This document shows positions 1-8,678 of a stretch of DNA of 64,000 bases, piece after piece. Made by a program: the position numbers and the translations under genes. The notes beneath the pieces are model-generated. The model searched no databases. It had not been told where the DNA came from and saw only the letters and a list, made by a program, of their open reading frames with translations. Within the stretch, counting starts at the first letter, position 1. Each line of letters opens with the position of its first letter. Location of the stretch: contig JAJXWS010000001.1 of the NCBI GenBank assembly GCA_021781495.1, positions 1 through 64,000 of the forward strand. Direction: 5' to 3'. The DNA comes from Acidobacteriota bacterium. Its GTDB lineage: Bacteria; Acidobacteriota; Terriglobia; Terriglobales; Acidobacteriaceae.

Positions 1-394
1 AAGGAGGCCAGAAGCAAGGAGCAAAAAACAAAAGGCTGGCAGCCAGAGAGAGGGGGTCCCCCCCCCCCCCCCCCCCCCCCTGAAAATTTTGTTTTCCACA
101 GAAAATCGTGCGAAAAATTATGCGGAGTTGTGAAACACCCAACAGGCGCACCTGCGCCAGGCGCTGCGGCATTGCTCCGCGCGACTTATAAGCTAATTAA
201 AATCAATTATTTATACTGATAAAGCCTGCGCATCGCGCGGATCCTGTCCGGCACAACACCCCAGCTCGCATCCTGTGCCGTGCAGGCAGCCAGGGGAGAC
301 CGGCATGCCACAAACTGCGCGCCCTTAGCGTCTCCCCCACCGGCAAGAACGGAGAAGGTGGCCACACAGGCCACACTCCCGCGAATATCGAGGT
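1..394. other. Gene-free left edge with C-tract and AT-rich island
   Basis: No open frame with coding character is seen. The stretch holds a 23-base C homopolymer at 58-80 and a markedly AT-rich island at about 185-223, unusual in this GC-rich DNA. A TATACT hexamer at 212-217 could be a rightward -10 box, but no rightward gene follows, so a small RNA is only a possibility. A short inverted repeat (GTGGCC/GGCCAC, 358-374) lies just beyond the pilin stop codon and could help end its transcript, but it has no T-run. Confidence 0.5.
58..80. repeat. Poly-C homopolymer, 23 bases
   Basis: An uninterrupted run of C preceded by GGGGGT, so the first Cs could pair with the Gs. On the other strand this is a G23 run able to form quadruplex structure. 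Tracts this long are prone to slippage and to assembly error, so the exact length should be treated as approximate. Confidence 0.9.
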
Positions 395-589
395 TTAGAC
401 GTACGATCCGAGCAGCGTCGAAACTTCGTCAAAAGCAGCGTTGATGCCGCCGGCCAGGGCGCTCATGCCAGCGGTCGCACCGAAAGCGATCAAGGCAACA
501 ACAAGGGCGTATTCCACCAGATCCTGACCTTCCTCGCGGTCCATCAGGTTCTTGAAAGTCACATACAGCTTAAGCAGACGATCGTTCAC
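395..589 (-). CDS. flp: Flp family type IVb pilin
   Basis: A 64-residue prepilin of the Flp/Fap class, the major subunit of Tad (tight adherence) pili. After a short charged leader (about 22 residues) comes the class hallmark G-QDLVEYALV: the Gly precedes the predicted TadV/prepilin-peptidase cleavage site, and the Glu-Tyr pair five residues on is diagnostic. A hydrophobic helix rich in Ala and Val follows, which packs in the pilus core. The start is GTG with a good ribosome site (AAAGGAGA, about 8 nt upstream). Length matches the family (50-70 residues). No tad assembly genes (cpaB, rcpA, tadA) are nearby, so the gene is an orphan here and assembly genes must lie elsewhere. Confidence 0.9.
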   Translation of the reverse strand: MNDRLLKLYVTFKNLMDREEGQDLVEYALVVALIAFGATAGMSALAGGINAAFDEVSTLLGSYV

Positions 590-765
590 AGTATCTTCTC
601 CTTTTTTTGCCGTTTTTACAGACTGAGAAATGGTTTTGCTGGACGGAATTTTACTGGAGTAGCAATATTCTTTATTACTAAATTTGAATTCATTGGTTAC
701 CTAAGTGTGTTCCACCCCAGGGCTGCTGCCGCTGCCCAGACCCGCACCGCACTGCACCCCTACGC

Positions 766-798
766 GCAAAAACAATGGGCCGGGATCGCTCCCGGCCC
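766..798 (-). terminator. Intrinsic terminator after the S10 peptidase gene
   Basis: Perfect 9-bp stem (GGGCCGGGA 777-785 with TCCCGGCCC 790-798) and a TCGC loop. Read leftward it is followed by a T-rich run (complement of 766-775). It sits 25 nt past the stop codon of the peptidase gene and separates it from the pilin gene. Confidence 0.8.
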
Positions 799-822
799 TC
801 ATGGCTTCGTCTGAAATTCCCT

Positions 823-2484
823 CTACTGCCCGCCGTTCTCGGTACTGCGAATGAAGTCGGCGGTCTGCTGGTGCAGCTCCTTCAGGGCCTCGGTGGTCAC
901 GTAGACCATGTGCCCGGTCTGGAAGAAGTGGTACTGGATATTCTTCTGCAGCGAGGCGGGAATCTGCAGATGCTTGTCCTCGTACGTGGCGCCAAAGTAG
1001 GTGCAGCCCAGGTCGTAGTAGCCGCCCATCAGCAGAATCTTCAGCTTCGGGTTGGTCTTCATGGCCATGGCCAGGTCCGGCATCACGTTCGCGCCGGCAC
1101 CCCAACCCTGCTTGCCCGGCGGCGTGTGGCGCAGGTCCCAGTGGAAGTCCGGTCCATAGGCGCTGGGCTTGTACGTCTGGTTATCGCCGTACTTCAGCGT
1201 ATTGCGCACATAGGTGTTGATGGCCACGTCATACGGCGAATCCAGCGCCGCTCCGAATGGGTCATACTCCGCCTCCTCGCTCAACGGATCCAGGTCCGGC
1301 CCCTTGTAGCGCGTATCCAGCCGGCCGGTGGTGATGCCCATCTCCGACTGCAGCTCTTTTGAGAACTGGCCGCCGCTCACGCGCAGGTTGGCCTTCAGCC
1401 AGTAGGCCGCGGGCACGCCGGTAAAGCTCTCCAGCTTGGCGGCAATGCTCTTCCGGTCGGCTTCCGGCACGTCAGCCCCCTGCAGCAGCGCGCTGGCATA
1501 GGTGCCCACAGCGAACTGCTCCACCTGCTTCAGAAACGGCTCCAGTGCCGCCGGCTGGTTGGGAACACGGTGGTGGAACCAGGCCGTGGCCGCCATGGAG
1601 GGCAGTGCCAGAATGTAGCCGTTGTCCGTGCCCGGATTGCCATCCGGGTCGTCGGCGCTGTCGTCAAAGTTCAAGATCTGCGAGAGGAAGATCGATCCAT
1701 TCAGATCCAGATGGTGCTCCAGCAAATTCGTCAGCACCGCCGTGCGCGTTGTGCCATAGCTCTCACCAAACAAGTACTTGGGCGAGTTCCAGCGGTTATA
1801 TCGCGTCAGGAAGCGGCGGATGAAGCGGTCAAACGCATGCGCGTCCTGGTCAATGCCATAGAAAGCCTTGGCCGCATCCTTGCCGTAGATGCGGCTGAAG
1901 CCCGTGCCCGGCGCGTCGATAAACACCAGGTCGCTCACATCCAGCAGGCTGTACTGGTTCGGCGCCAGATCGTACGGCGCGCCCTCCTGGTGCGACGAGT
2001 CCTGCGGAAGCACCACGCGCTCCGGCCCAAAGGCGCCCATGTGCAGATACATCGTCGAGCTGCCCGGTCCGCCGTTGTACAGAAAGGTGATCGGCCGATG
2101 CCCGGCCGGGTTCTTGGCAAAGTAGGCCACGTAGAAGATGCGTGCCGTGGCCGGCTGCTCCGCCGGCTTGGCGCTGGTATCCACCGTGGCGTCCGGCAGA
2201 TACTTGCCGTCGAGTCCCAGCATCGCATCCTGCGCGTCGGTTGCGCCCACGGTCAGCGTGCCCGCCACCGCGCGATAGCTGATCGCCTGTCCGCCCACCG
2301 TCACCGAGCCCTCGGTCACGGAGTCGGCCGGAATCTCCGCCGGCGCTGCCTTGGCCGCTTCCGGCTTTGCCGGCTGACCGCTCTGCGAACCACTCTGTGA
2401 CCAGGCCAGCGGAGCAGCCACCAGCGCCGCTGCCACAACCGTCGCCAGGGCCACCAGCGCGGTCGTTCGAATACGCTCCATCAT
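823..2484 (-). CDS. Secreted S10 family serine carboxypeptidase-like peptidase
   Basis: About 553 residues. An N-terminal signal peptide (Arg-containing n-region, Ala/Val/Leu core ending near APLAWS-QS) predicts export. The alpha/beta-hydrolase core shows the S10 oxyanion signature NGGPGSS, the nucleophile motif GESYGT (Ser about 242), an Asp in GGYYDLGCTY and the catalytic His in QTGHMVY near the C-terminus. This matches bacterial S10 carboxypeptidases, which remove C-terminal residues from peptides under acidic conditions. Three start codons lie close together. The ATG at 2484 is chosen because AGGAGG sits 9 nt before it, whereas the ATG at 2493 abuts that same site. The gene is monocistronic, with terminators on both sides. 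The substrate is unknown. Confidence 0.92.
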   Translation of the reverse strand: MMERIRTTALVALATVVAAALVAAPLAWSQSGSQSGQPAKPEAAKAAPAEIPADSVTEGSVTVGGQAISYRAVAGTLTVGATDAQDAMLGLDGKYLPDATVDTSAKPAEQPATARIFYVAYFAKNPAGHRPITFLYNGGPGSSTMYLHMGAFGPERVVLPQDSSHQEGAPYDLAPNQYSLLDVSDLVFIDAPGTGFSRIYGKDAAKAFYGIDQDAHAFDRFIRRFLTRYNRWNSPKYLFGESYGTTRTAVLTNLLEHHLDLNGSIFLSQILNFDDSADDPDGNPGTDNGYILALPSMAATAWFHHRVPNQPAALEPFLKQVEQFAVGTYASALLQGADVPEADRKSIAAKLESFTGVPAAYWLKANLRVSGGQFSKELQSEMGITTGRLDTRYKGPDLDPLSEEAEYDPFGAALDSPYDVAINTYVRNTLKYGDNQTYKPSAYGPDFHWDLRHTPPGKQGWGAGANVMPDLAMAMKTNPKLKILLMGGYYDLGCTYFGATYEDKHLQIPASLQKNIQYHFFQTGHMVYVTTEALKELHQQTADFIRSTENGGQ

Positions 2485-2550
2485 CGCTCGCATCCTCCTC
2501 CTTCACCGGATATCTTCAGTGACCGGAGTATACCGGACCGCGCAAATGCA

Positions 2551-2580
2551 GCAAGGGCTGGGATTGCTCCCAGCCCTTGC
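2551..2580 (-). terminator. Hairpin terminator after the cold-shock gene
   Basis: A perfect 13-bp stem (2551-2563 with 2568-2580) closed by a TTGC loop. It lies 37 nt beyond the cold-shock protein stop codon in the leftward direction. The following T-run is weak (TGCATTTG), so termination may depend mostly on stem strength. Confidence 0.75.
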
Positions 2581-2617
2581 TGTGTTTGCTAGATTCTGCC
2601 GGAATCCGGCCAACGGT

Positions 2618-2818
2618 TTACAGAGGCTGAACGTCCGCCGCCTGCCAACCCTTGGGCCCCTTCACCACGTTGAACTGCACGGCTTGGCCTTCCTGCAGGC
2701 TCTTGAAACCACTCGAGTTGATTGCAGAGTAATGCACGAAGACATCTTCGCCGTTCTGACGCGAGATGAAGCCGAAGCCCTTCGCGTCATTAAACCACTT
2801 CACAGTACCTTGTTCCAT
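2618..2818 (-). CDS. cspA: Cold-shock domain protein (CspA family)
   Basis: A 66-residue single cold-shock domain, the usual family length. It is a small nucleic-acid-binding beta-barrel that melts RNA structure or acts as an antiterminator. Both RNA-binding motifs are intact: RNP1 KGFGFI (residues about 13-18) and RNP2 VFVHY (about 26-30), with the opening [10 protein letters not shown] typical of the family. The frame stays open 17 codons further upstream, but that extension has no family similarity, so the Met at 2818 is used. The roughly 120-nt stretch upstream could hold the long leader common for csp genes. A hairpin terminator follows the gene. Confidence 0.95.
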   Translation of the reverse strand: MEQGTVKWFNDAKGFGFISRQNGEDVFVHYSAINSSGFKSLQEGQAVQFNVVKGPKGWQAADVQPL

Positions 2819-3068
2819 TTTGCTTGTGTTTCCTGAATTGAATTGCGCTGGATGAATCGGAGCGACCACTGGCAGAATCTTGCTTGGTTGGGCGAGTACT
2901 GCTCACGCCCGGTTCGGCTCTAACGCTGTGTTAAGTGTAGCACCGCTCTGGAAAAACAGGGGTTAATCTTTTTTCCTCGCTCTCAACCTCGCTCCAGCCG
3001 CCTCTTAATCCTCTCATCCGTTGCACTTTAGCGCGTCCGGCCGGGTTGTGATAGCTTGAAGGGTCACC

Positions 3069-4445
3069 ATGCCGGCAGATCCCGTACCCGCGCTTCTTGC
3101 CCGCGCCACCCAGGCGCTCGCGGCCGAGTTCGGCTCGCTTCCGCCCTTCGAGCCAGCCCCGCAGAGCGCCGCGGACCCCGACGCAATGGCCCGTGTTCTG
3201 GATACGGTGGCGCACCGGCTCGGCAATAACTATCCCTACTTTCATCCCCTGTATGCGGGGCAGATGCTCAAGCCGCCGCACCCTGTGGCCCGCGCCGCCT
3301 ACGCGCTCGCCATGGCCATCAACCCGAACAACCACGCCCGCGATGGCGGCAGGGCCAGCTCCGAGATGGAGATGGAGGCCGTGGCTCAGATTGCCGGCAT
3401 GTTCGGATGGGCCGGCCAGCACCTTGGGCATCTCACCTCCGGCGGCACCATGGCCAACCTGGAGGCGCTCTGGGTCGCCGGGCAGCTCCATCCCGCGCGG
3501 CGCGTGGTCGCCTCAGAGCAGGCGCATTACACCCACCAGCGCATCTCCGGGGTCCTCCGGCTGCCCTTCGCGTCCATCCCTGCCGATCGCCGGGGACGCA
3601 TGGACCTGGAGGCGCTGGAGACCGAACTGCGCAAGGGCGACGTGGGCACAGTGGTCGTTACGCTGGGCACCACCGCCATCGGCGCCGTCGACGCGCTGGA
3701 TGAGATAGTCGCGCTGCGCGATCACTACGGCTTCCGCATCCACGTGGACGCGGCCTACGGCGGCTACTTCCGGCTCATCCGGGATGTGCTCGACGAACCT
3801 GCCCGCCGCTCCTTTGCCGCCATCGATCAGGCAGACTCGATTGTGGTGGACCCCCACAAGCACGGGCTGCAGCCCTACGGCTGCGGATGCATCCTGTTCC
3901 GCGACCCGGCGGTCGGACGGCTCTACAAGCACGACTCTCCGTACACCTACTTCACCTCAAAGGAGTTGCACCTGGGCGAGATCAGCCTGGAGTGCTCCCG
4001 CGCCGGTGCCTCCGCCGTGGCGCTGTGGGCCACGCAGCAGTTGCTTCCGCTCACGCCCGACGGCGAATTCGCGCAGGGGCTGGCACGCAGCCGTGCAGCC
4101 GCAGTGGAGCTCGACCGGCGGCTGCGCCACGACAACGCGGGACGCTTCCACGCCCTCGCCGGCGGCCCTCCGCAGCTGGATATCGTGGTGTGGAGCATGC
4201 GCGCGCCAACGGCCGGGCAGGCCTCCGAGCTGACCCGGAAGATATTTCTGGCCTGCGCCGAGCGCAACCTGCACCTGGCCCTTGTACAATTGCTCCAATC
4301 CTGGTTCCAGCCCGCAGAAGATTCTGTAGACACGGAGGGCGGGGAATACGTAACCTGTTTGCGTTCTGTATTGATGAAGCCTGAGCACGAAGCATGGCTG
4401 GGCGCAATCTGGGAAGGTTTGACCGCCGCCTACGCGGCGCTTTGA
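3069..4445 (+). CDS. Group II pyridoxal-phosphate-dependent amino acid decarboxylase
   Basis: 458 residues, a complete fold-type I decarboxylase of the aromatic amino acid/glutamate group (PF00282). The PLP lysine lies in VVDPHKHGLQPYGCG (Lys about 264). The central part carries the Asp of HVDAAYGG that contacts the PLP ring nitrogen, and TSGGTMANLEAL, which binds the phosphate. The active-site context resembles tyrosine/DOPA decarboxylases, but the substrate cannot be fixed from sequence. Start ATG has AAGG 6 nt upstream. It is followed after 12 nt by a mutarotase-like gene and then galK, so the three may be cotranscribed although the chemistry is unrelated. No signal peptide is present, so it is cytoplasmic. 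Confidence 0.88.
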   Translation: MPADPVPALLARATQALAAEFGSLPPFEPAPQSAADPDAMARVLDTVAHRLGNNYPYFHPLYAGQMLKPPHPVARAAYALAMAINPNNHARDGGRASSEMEMEAVAQIAGMFGWAGQHLGHLTSGGTMANLEALWVAGQLHPARRVVASEQAHYTHQRISGVLRLPFASIPADRRGRMDLEALETELRKGDVGTVVVTLGTTAIGAVDALDEIVALRDHYGFRIHVDAAYGGYFRLIRDVLDEPARRSFAAIDQADSIVVDPHKHGLQPYGCGCILFRDPAVGRLYKHDSPYTYFTSKELHLGEISLECSRAGASAVALWATQQLLPLTPDGEFAQGLARSRAAAVELDRRLRHDNAGRFHALAGGPPQLDIVVWSMRAPTAGQASELTRKIFLACAERNLHLALVQLLQSWFQPAEDSVDTEGGEYVTCLRSVLMKPEHEAWLGAIWEGLTAAYAAL

Positions 4446-4457
4446 GGAGAGGAACGC

Positions 4458-5417
4458 ATGCAGGAAGCGGGCAAAGTTGTGCAAGGAAAAGAAAACGTTC
4501 TCATCCAGAACGGCGATTGTGCCGTCACCCTCCTGCCAGAATTCGGCGGCAAAGTCGCTTCCATCCGCCTCCGCGGCCAGGAGCTGCTGCAGGCTCCGCT
4601 GGCCCCCGTAGCGCCGCGCACCCGCTACATGCCCTTTGACGCCGGCGATGCCAGCGGATGGGATGAGTGCCTGCCTTCCGTAGCCGCCTGCACGGTCGAG
4701 ACAGCCGCCGGCCCGGCCCGCGTCCCCGATCACGGCGACCTCTGGTATGTGCCGTGGAAGACCGTCTCCGTCACCTCCGACTCCGCCACGCTGGTGGGCG
4801 AGTGCTTCAGCCTGCCGCTCAGCGTGGAGCGCCGCATCGCGCTCTCAAAGATCGACACTGGCTGGCGGCTGGCCGTCGACTACAAGGTGACCAACACCGG
4901 CGCACACGCCGTGCCGTGGTCCTGGGCGGCGCATCCTTTATTTGTAGCGGAGGCCGGCGACACCATCGAGCTACCGCAATCCATTCAAAAGCTTCGGCTT
5001 GAGGGCTCCGGCGGCGGCAGGCTGGGCAAGAACGGCGACCCCGTGGCCTGGCCCATCGCCAGGCTCGTCACCGGCGGCGAAACCAACCTGAGCGTGGCTG
5101 ACTCGCCCGACTCCGGCATCGGCGACAAGCTGTTCGCCGGGCCGCTCGAGCCGTCAGAGAACTGGTGCGCGCTGCGGCGGCCCAAAGCCGGCGTGCGCGT
5201 CCGTTTCGGGTTCGATACCGCAACCTCGCCCTACCTGGGGTTGTGGATCTGCTACGGAGGCTGGCCGGAACGGCCCGGTCCCAAGCAGGTCTGCGTGGCC
5301 CTCGAACCCTGTACCGCTCCGCTCGATTCCCTGGCGCAAACGGGCCCCTGGTCGCGTACGCTGGCCGCCGGCGCATCGTATGCGTGGTCCATATCTGTCG
5401 ATCTCGAAATCCTTTAA
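4458..5417 (+). CDS. Aldose 1-epimerase (galactose mutarotase)-like protein
   Basis: 319 residues with the galactose-mutarotase-like beta-sandwich pattern. It opens with GDCAVTLLPEFGGKVASIRL, typical of the family, and carries His residues in DHGDLWYVPW and AAHPLF where mutarotases place their catalytic and sugar-binding histidines. Mutarotases interconvert alpha and beta anomers of hexoses, and the next gene, galactokinase, uses the alpha anomer of galactose. The pairing therefore suggests a role at the top of the Leloir pathway. It is divergent from classical GalM, so a related hexose-6-phosphate epimerase or a non-catalytic relative remains possible. SD GAGGAG lies 8 nt before the ATG. Confidence 0.75.
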   Translation: MQEAGKVVQGKENVLIQNGDCAVTLLPEFGGKVASIRLRGQELLQAPLAPVAPRTRYMPFDAGDASGWDECLPSVAACTVETAAGPARVPDHGDLWYVPWKTVSVTSDSATLVGECFSLPLSVERRIALSKIDTGWRLAVDYKVTNTGAHAVPWSWAAHPLFVAEAGDTIELPQSIQKLRLEGSGGGRLGKNGDPVAWPIARLVTGGETNLSVADSPDSGIGDKLFAGPLEPSENWCALRRPKAGVRVRFGFDTATSPYLGLWICYGGWPERPGPKQVCVALEPCTAPLDSLAQTGPWSRTLAAGASYAWSISVDLEIL

Positions 5418-5429
5418 GGTGTGACTCGA

Positions 5430-6584
5430 ATGCATGATCCAGCTTCTCTCCGCACGTTGCATGTGAACCGCTTTCAGGCAGAGCCGGCTATCTTTGTCGC
5501 TCCCGGCCGCGTAAACCTGATTGGCGAACACACAGACTATGCCGAGGGCTTTGTAATGCCCGCGGCCATTGACTTTGCCACCCTTGCCGCCATCTCGCCC
5601 CGCGCAGACGGCAAGATTGTTGTCTACTCTGAGAACTTCAAGGAAGAGAAGACCTACGACGCCGCGGCGCTGCCTCCCAAGGGCAGCAAGCACTGGAGCG
5701 ACTATCCGATGGGCGTGGTCTCGATCCTGGCCGGCGAAGGCCATGCGATTCCTGGCTTCAGCCTGAGCCTGTGGGGCGATGTGCCGCTCGGCTCCGGCCT
5801 CTCCAGCTCTGCCGCCATTGAGGTGGCGACGGCGCTGGCGGTCAGCTCGGTGATCGGCGCAAACTATCCCGGACCGGTGCTGGCGCGGCTGTGCCAGCGG
5901 GCTGAGAATGAGTTCGTCGGCGCAAACTGCGGCATCATGGACCAGTTCATCTCCGCCAATGGCGCGGAAGACCACGCGCTGCTGCTGGACTGCCGCGACC
6001 TCAGCTTCAAGCTGGCGCCGATTCCGGCCAGCGTGGCGCTGGTCATCGCCAACACCATGGTCAAGCACTCGGTGGCGGGCGGCGAGTACTCCACCCGCCG
6101 CGCTGAGGTGGAGGAAGCCTGCGCCGTGATCGCGCAGCACCGGCCGGAGGTGCGCTTCCTGCGCGACGCCACCGTCAGCGATCTGGAGAAGTGGGGCGGC
6201 GAGATGAGCCCCAATGCCCTCAAGCGCGCGCGCCACGTAATTACGGAAAACCTGCGCACCGTGGCCGCCGCGGAAGCCCTGCTGAATCACGACATGGCCG
6301 AGCTGGGCCGCCTGATGGCGGAGGCCCACGTAAGCTACAGCCGCGACTTTGAAGGCAGCTGCGTGGAGGCTGATGCGATGGTGGCGCTGGCACAGGACCT
6401 GCCCGGCCTGATCGGCGCACGGCTCACCGGCGGCGGCTTCGGCGGCTGCACCATCAACCTGGTGGAGAAGGACCAGGCGCACGCGTTTGCTGAGGCACTC
6501 GCGGCCCGCTACACCACGGAGATCGGCATCGTGCCGCAGATTCACATCTGCCACGCCTCCAACGGCGCGCACAAGGTGAACTGA
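5430..6584 (+). CDS. galK: Galactokinase
   Basis: 384 residues; phosphorylates alpha-D-galactose to galactose-1-phosphate with ATP (Leloir pathway, cytoplasm). All GHMP-kinase motifs are present: the galactokinase signature GRVNLIGEHTDY near the N-terminus, the ATP loop PLGSGLSSSAA in the middle, and the C-terminal GARLTGGGFGGCT. The Asp of CGIMDQF is the expected catalytic base. The ATG at 5430 is preferred over the in-frame GTG at 5421 because AAGG lies 10 nt upstream and the GTG has no spacing to a ribosome site. It follows the mutarotase-like gene by 12 nt. galT and galE are not in the window. Confidence 0.96.
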   Translation: MHDPASLRTLHVNRFQAEPAIFVAPGRVNLIGEHTDYAEGFVMPAAIDFATLAAISPRADGKIVVYSENFKEEKTYDAAALPPKGSKHWSDYPMGVVSILAGEGHAIPGFSLSLWGDVPLGSGLSSSAAIEVATALAVSSVIGANYPGPVLARLCQRAENEFVGANCGIMDQFISANGAEDHALLLDCRDLSFKLAPIPASVALVIANTMVKHSVAGGEYSTRRAEVEEACAVIAQHRPEVRFLRDATVSDLEKWGGEMSPNALKRARHVITENLRTVAAAEALLNHDMAELGRLMAEAHVSYSRDFEGSCVEADAMVALAQDLPGLIGARLTGGGFGGCTINLVEKDQAHAFAEALAARYTTEIGIVPQIHICHASNGAHKVN

Positions 6585-6610
6585 GGCTGCCGAAACTGGA
6601 ACAACAACCC

Positions 6611-6654
6611 TCATCCTGTTGCAGCCGGACTGCACCACGGTTGCAGCAGGATGA
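6611..6654 (+). terminator. Long inverted repeat after galK (possible terminator or attenuator)
   Basis: A 16-bp stem with two G-T wobbles (6611-6626 with 6639-6654) around a 12-nt loop, 26 nt past the galK stop and about 160 nt before the phosphorylase start. No T-run follows on the plus strand, so factor-independent termination is uncertain. An mRNA-stabilising or attenuating hairpin is an alternative. Confidence 0.5.
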
Positions 6655-6816
6655 AAGCATTGTGCCCCCCATGCGGCGCCCAACCGCATTTTATGAGGGC
6701 CTCCAAAGCAATGCCTGATAAAATCCAGACAGGTTTTATCCATAATGACCGGTCAGGACACGGACAGATCGGCTTCAAGTGCATGACTCCAATTTCAGGT
6801 TGTCGCAGGACTACCT

Positions 6817-8607
6817 GTGAGCGCCGCTGAGAGACGAACACGAATGCAATCTAACCCAACAAAGCCCTTCTCCTACGAAACTTTGCCTTCCACCGGTCTG
6901 GTCGCCTACTTCTCCATGGAGATTGCGATCGACCCGCGCATGCCCACCTACTCCGGTGGCCTGGGCGTGCTTGCCGGGGACACACTCCGCTCTGCCGCTG
7001 ACCTGGGCGTGCCGCTGGTGGCCTTCACGCTGGCCCACCGCAAAGGCTACTTCCAGCAGCATCTGAGCAGCGCCGGAGACCAGACGGAAGATATCCAGCC
7101 CTGGGAGCCCTCCGATTTCTGTACGGAAGAGGCCGCGCGCATTACCGTCTCCATTGAGGATCGCGTGGTGACGGTGCGCGCCTGGCGCTACGATCTGGTG
7201 GGCCGATACGGTCACATCGTGCCGATTTATCTGCTGGATACGGACCTGGAGTGCAACTCCGGCTGGGATCGCGGACTGACCGACCACCTGTATGGAGGCG
7301 ACACCAACTACCGCCTGCAGCAGGAGATTGTGCTGGGCATGGGTGGCGTGCGCATAGCCAACGCCCTGGGCCTGAAGCTGAACGTCTACCACATGAATGA
7401 AGGTCACGCGGCCCTGCTGACCCTGGCGCTGCTGGAGCAGCAACTGGGCGGCGGTCCGCTGGCAACCTATACCGAGAGCGACGTCGCCGCTGTGCGCCGT
7501 CTGTGCGTGTTCACCACGCACACGCCGGTCCCGGCCGGGCATGACCGCTTCTCGACCGAGCAGACAATCCGCATTCTGGGCGGCGACCGCACGGCGCGGC
7601 TGGAGCGGCTGGGCTGCTTCCAGGATGGCCTGCTGAACATGACGCTGCTGGCCCTGCGCTTCTCACGCTACGCCAACGGCGTGGCCATGCAGCACGGCAA
7701 GGTGTCGCGCAGCATGTTCCCGGAGTTCCCCATTGACTCCATCACCAACGGCGTACACGCGCCCACCTGGGTCTCCGAGCCGATGCAGCAGATGCTGGAC
7801 GCGCAGATTCCGGCGTGGCGGCGCGACAATCTTTATCTGCGCAACGCCATTGACCTGCCCGAGCAGGAGATTATCAAGGCCCATGACCGCGCCAAGGAGG
7901 CCCTGCTCACCGAGGTCGCCTCACGTACCGGCCTGGTCCTCAATCCGCGCGTGCTTACCCTGGGCTTTGCACGCCGCGCCGCCACCTACAAGCGCGCCAG
8001 CCTGCTGTTCACGGACCCCGAGAGACTGCTGAAGATTGCCACAGAAGCCGGCGGACTTCAGATTCTCTACTCCGGCAAGGCACACCCGCAGGACGAGCCC
8101 GGCAAGGCCCTCATTCACAACGTGATTGAGACTGCGCATCGGCTCTCCAATGACATGCTGCGCATCGTGTACCTGGAGAACTATGCATGGGACCTGGGCG
8201 CGCTGCTGACGGCGGGCGTGGATGTGTGGGTGAATACACCGCGGCGGCCCTATGAGGCCTCCGGCACCAGCGGCATGAAGGCCGCGCTGAACGGCGTACC
8301 AAGCCTGTCCATTCTGGACGGCTGGTGGATCGAGGGCTGCATTGAGGGCGTCACCGGCTGGGCAATTGAAGACGGCGCCAACGATGCGGAAGAAGCCCTT
8401 TCGCTCTACAGCAAGCTGGAGACGTCCGTGGTGCCGCTCTACAACGAGTCACCGGAGCGCTGGGCGCGGCTGATGCGGACAACGCTGGCCTTCAACGGCT
8501 CCTACTTCAACACCAACCGCATGGTGAAGCAGTACACGCGCAACGCCTACTATCCCGTAAAGCTGCTGGAACACGCAGCTGTGGAAGAGACGGCATACGC
8601 AGGTTAG
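6817..8607 (+). CDS. glgP: Alpha-glucan phosphorylase (short GT35 form)
   Basis: 596 residues; releases glucose-1-phosphate from alpha-1,4-glucans by phosphorolysis. The PLP-binding lysine lies in EASGTSGMKAALNG (Lys about 488), the equivalent of the EASGTGNMK motif of classical phosphorylases. The N-terminal VAYFSMEIA and YSGGLGVLAGD are family hallmarks. It belongs to the compact group that lacks the N-terminal DUF3417 domain of longer bacterial homologues (about 850 residues). The GTG at 6817 has AGGA 6 nt upstream; an in-frame ATG at 6844 has only a weak site. A strong terminator follows. Neighbouring galK suggests a sugar-phosphate theme, but the roughly 230-nt gap argues for a separate promoter. 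Confidence 0.93.
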   Translation: MSAAERRTRMQSNPTKPFSYETLPSTGLVAYFSMEIAIDPRMPTYSGGLGVLAGDTLRSAADLGVPLVAFTLAHRKGYFQQHLSSAGDQTEDIQPWEPSDFCTEEAARITVSIEDRVVTVRAWRYDLVGRYGHIVPIYLLDTDLECNSGWDRGLTDHLYGGDTNYRLQQEIVLGMGGVRIANALGLKLNVYHMNEGHAALLTLALLEQQLGGGPLATYTESDVAAVRRLCVFTTHTPVPAGHDRFSTEQTIRILGGDRTARLERLGCFQDGLLNMTLLALRFSRYANGVAMQHGKVSRSMFPEFPIDSITNGVHAPTWVSEPMQQMLDAQIPAWRRDNLYLRNAIDLPEQEIIKAHDRAKEALLTEVASRTGLVLNPRVLTLGFARRAATYKRASLLFTDPERLLKIATEAGGLQILYSGKAHPQDEPGKALIHNVIETAHRLSNDMLRIVYLENYAWDLGALLTAGVDVWVNTPRRPYEASGTSGMKAALNGVPSLSILDGWWIEGCIEGVTGWAIEDGANDAEEALSLYSKLETSVVPLYNESPERWARLMRTTLAFNGSYFNTNRMVKQYTRNAYYPVKLLEHAAVEETAYAG

Positions 8608-8627
8608 GTTGTTCCGCAAGGGAAACG

Positions 8628-8663
8628 ACAGAGGCGAACCGAATGCGGTTCGCCTCTGTTTTT
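8628..8663 (+). terminator. Intrinsic terminator of glgP
   Basis: Perfect 13-bp stem (8628-8640 with 8647-8659), 6-nt loop GAATGC, then five Ts (8659-8663). It lies 20 nt after the glgP stop and 15 nt before the end of the convergent RND gene. Read leftward there is no T-run, so it mainly serves glgP. Confidence 0.92.
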
Positions 8664-8678
8664 GTCTGCGGCTGCGGC

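Noticed and set aside
2900-2925. tRNA-like GGTTCGG segment in the csp upstream region
   Set aside because: No acceptor stem, anticodon arm or D arm can be drawn around it.
5154-6743. 529-codon open frame opposite galK
   Set aside because: It is a shadow of the galK codon pattern (GC-rich third positions); no family features, and galK is certain.
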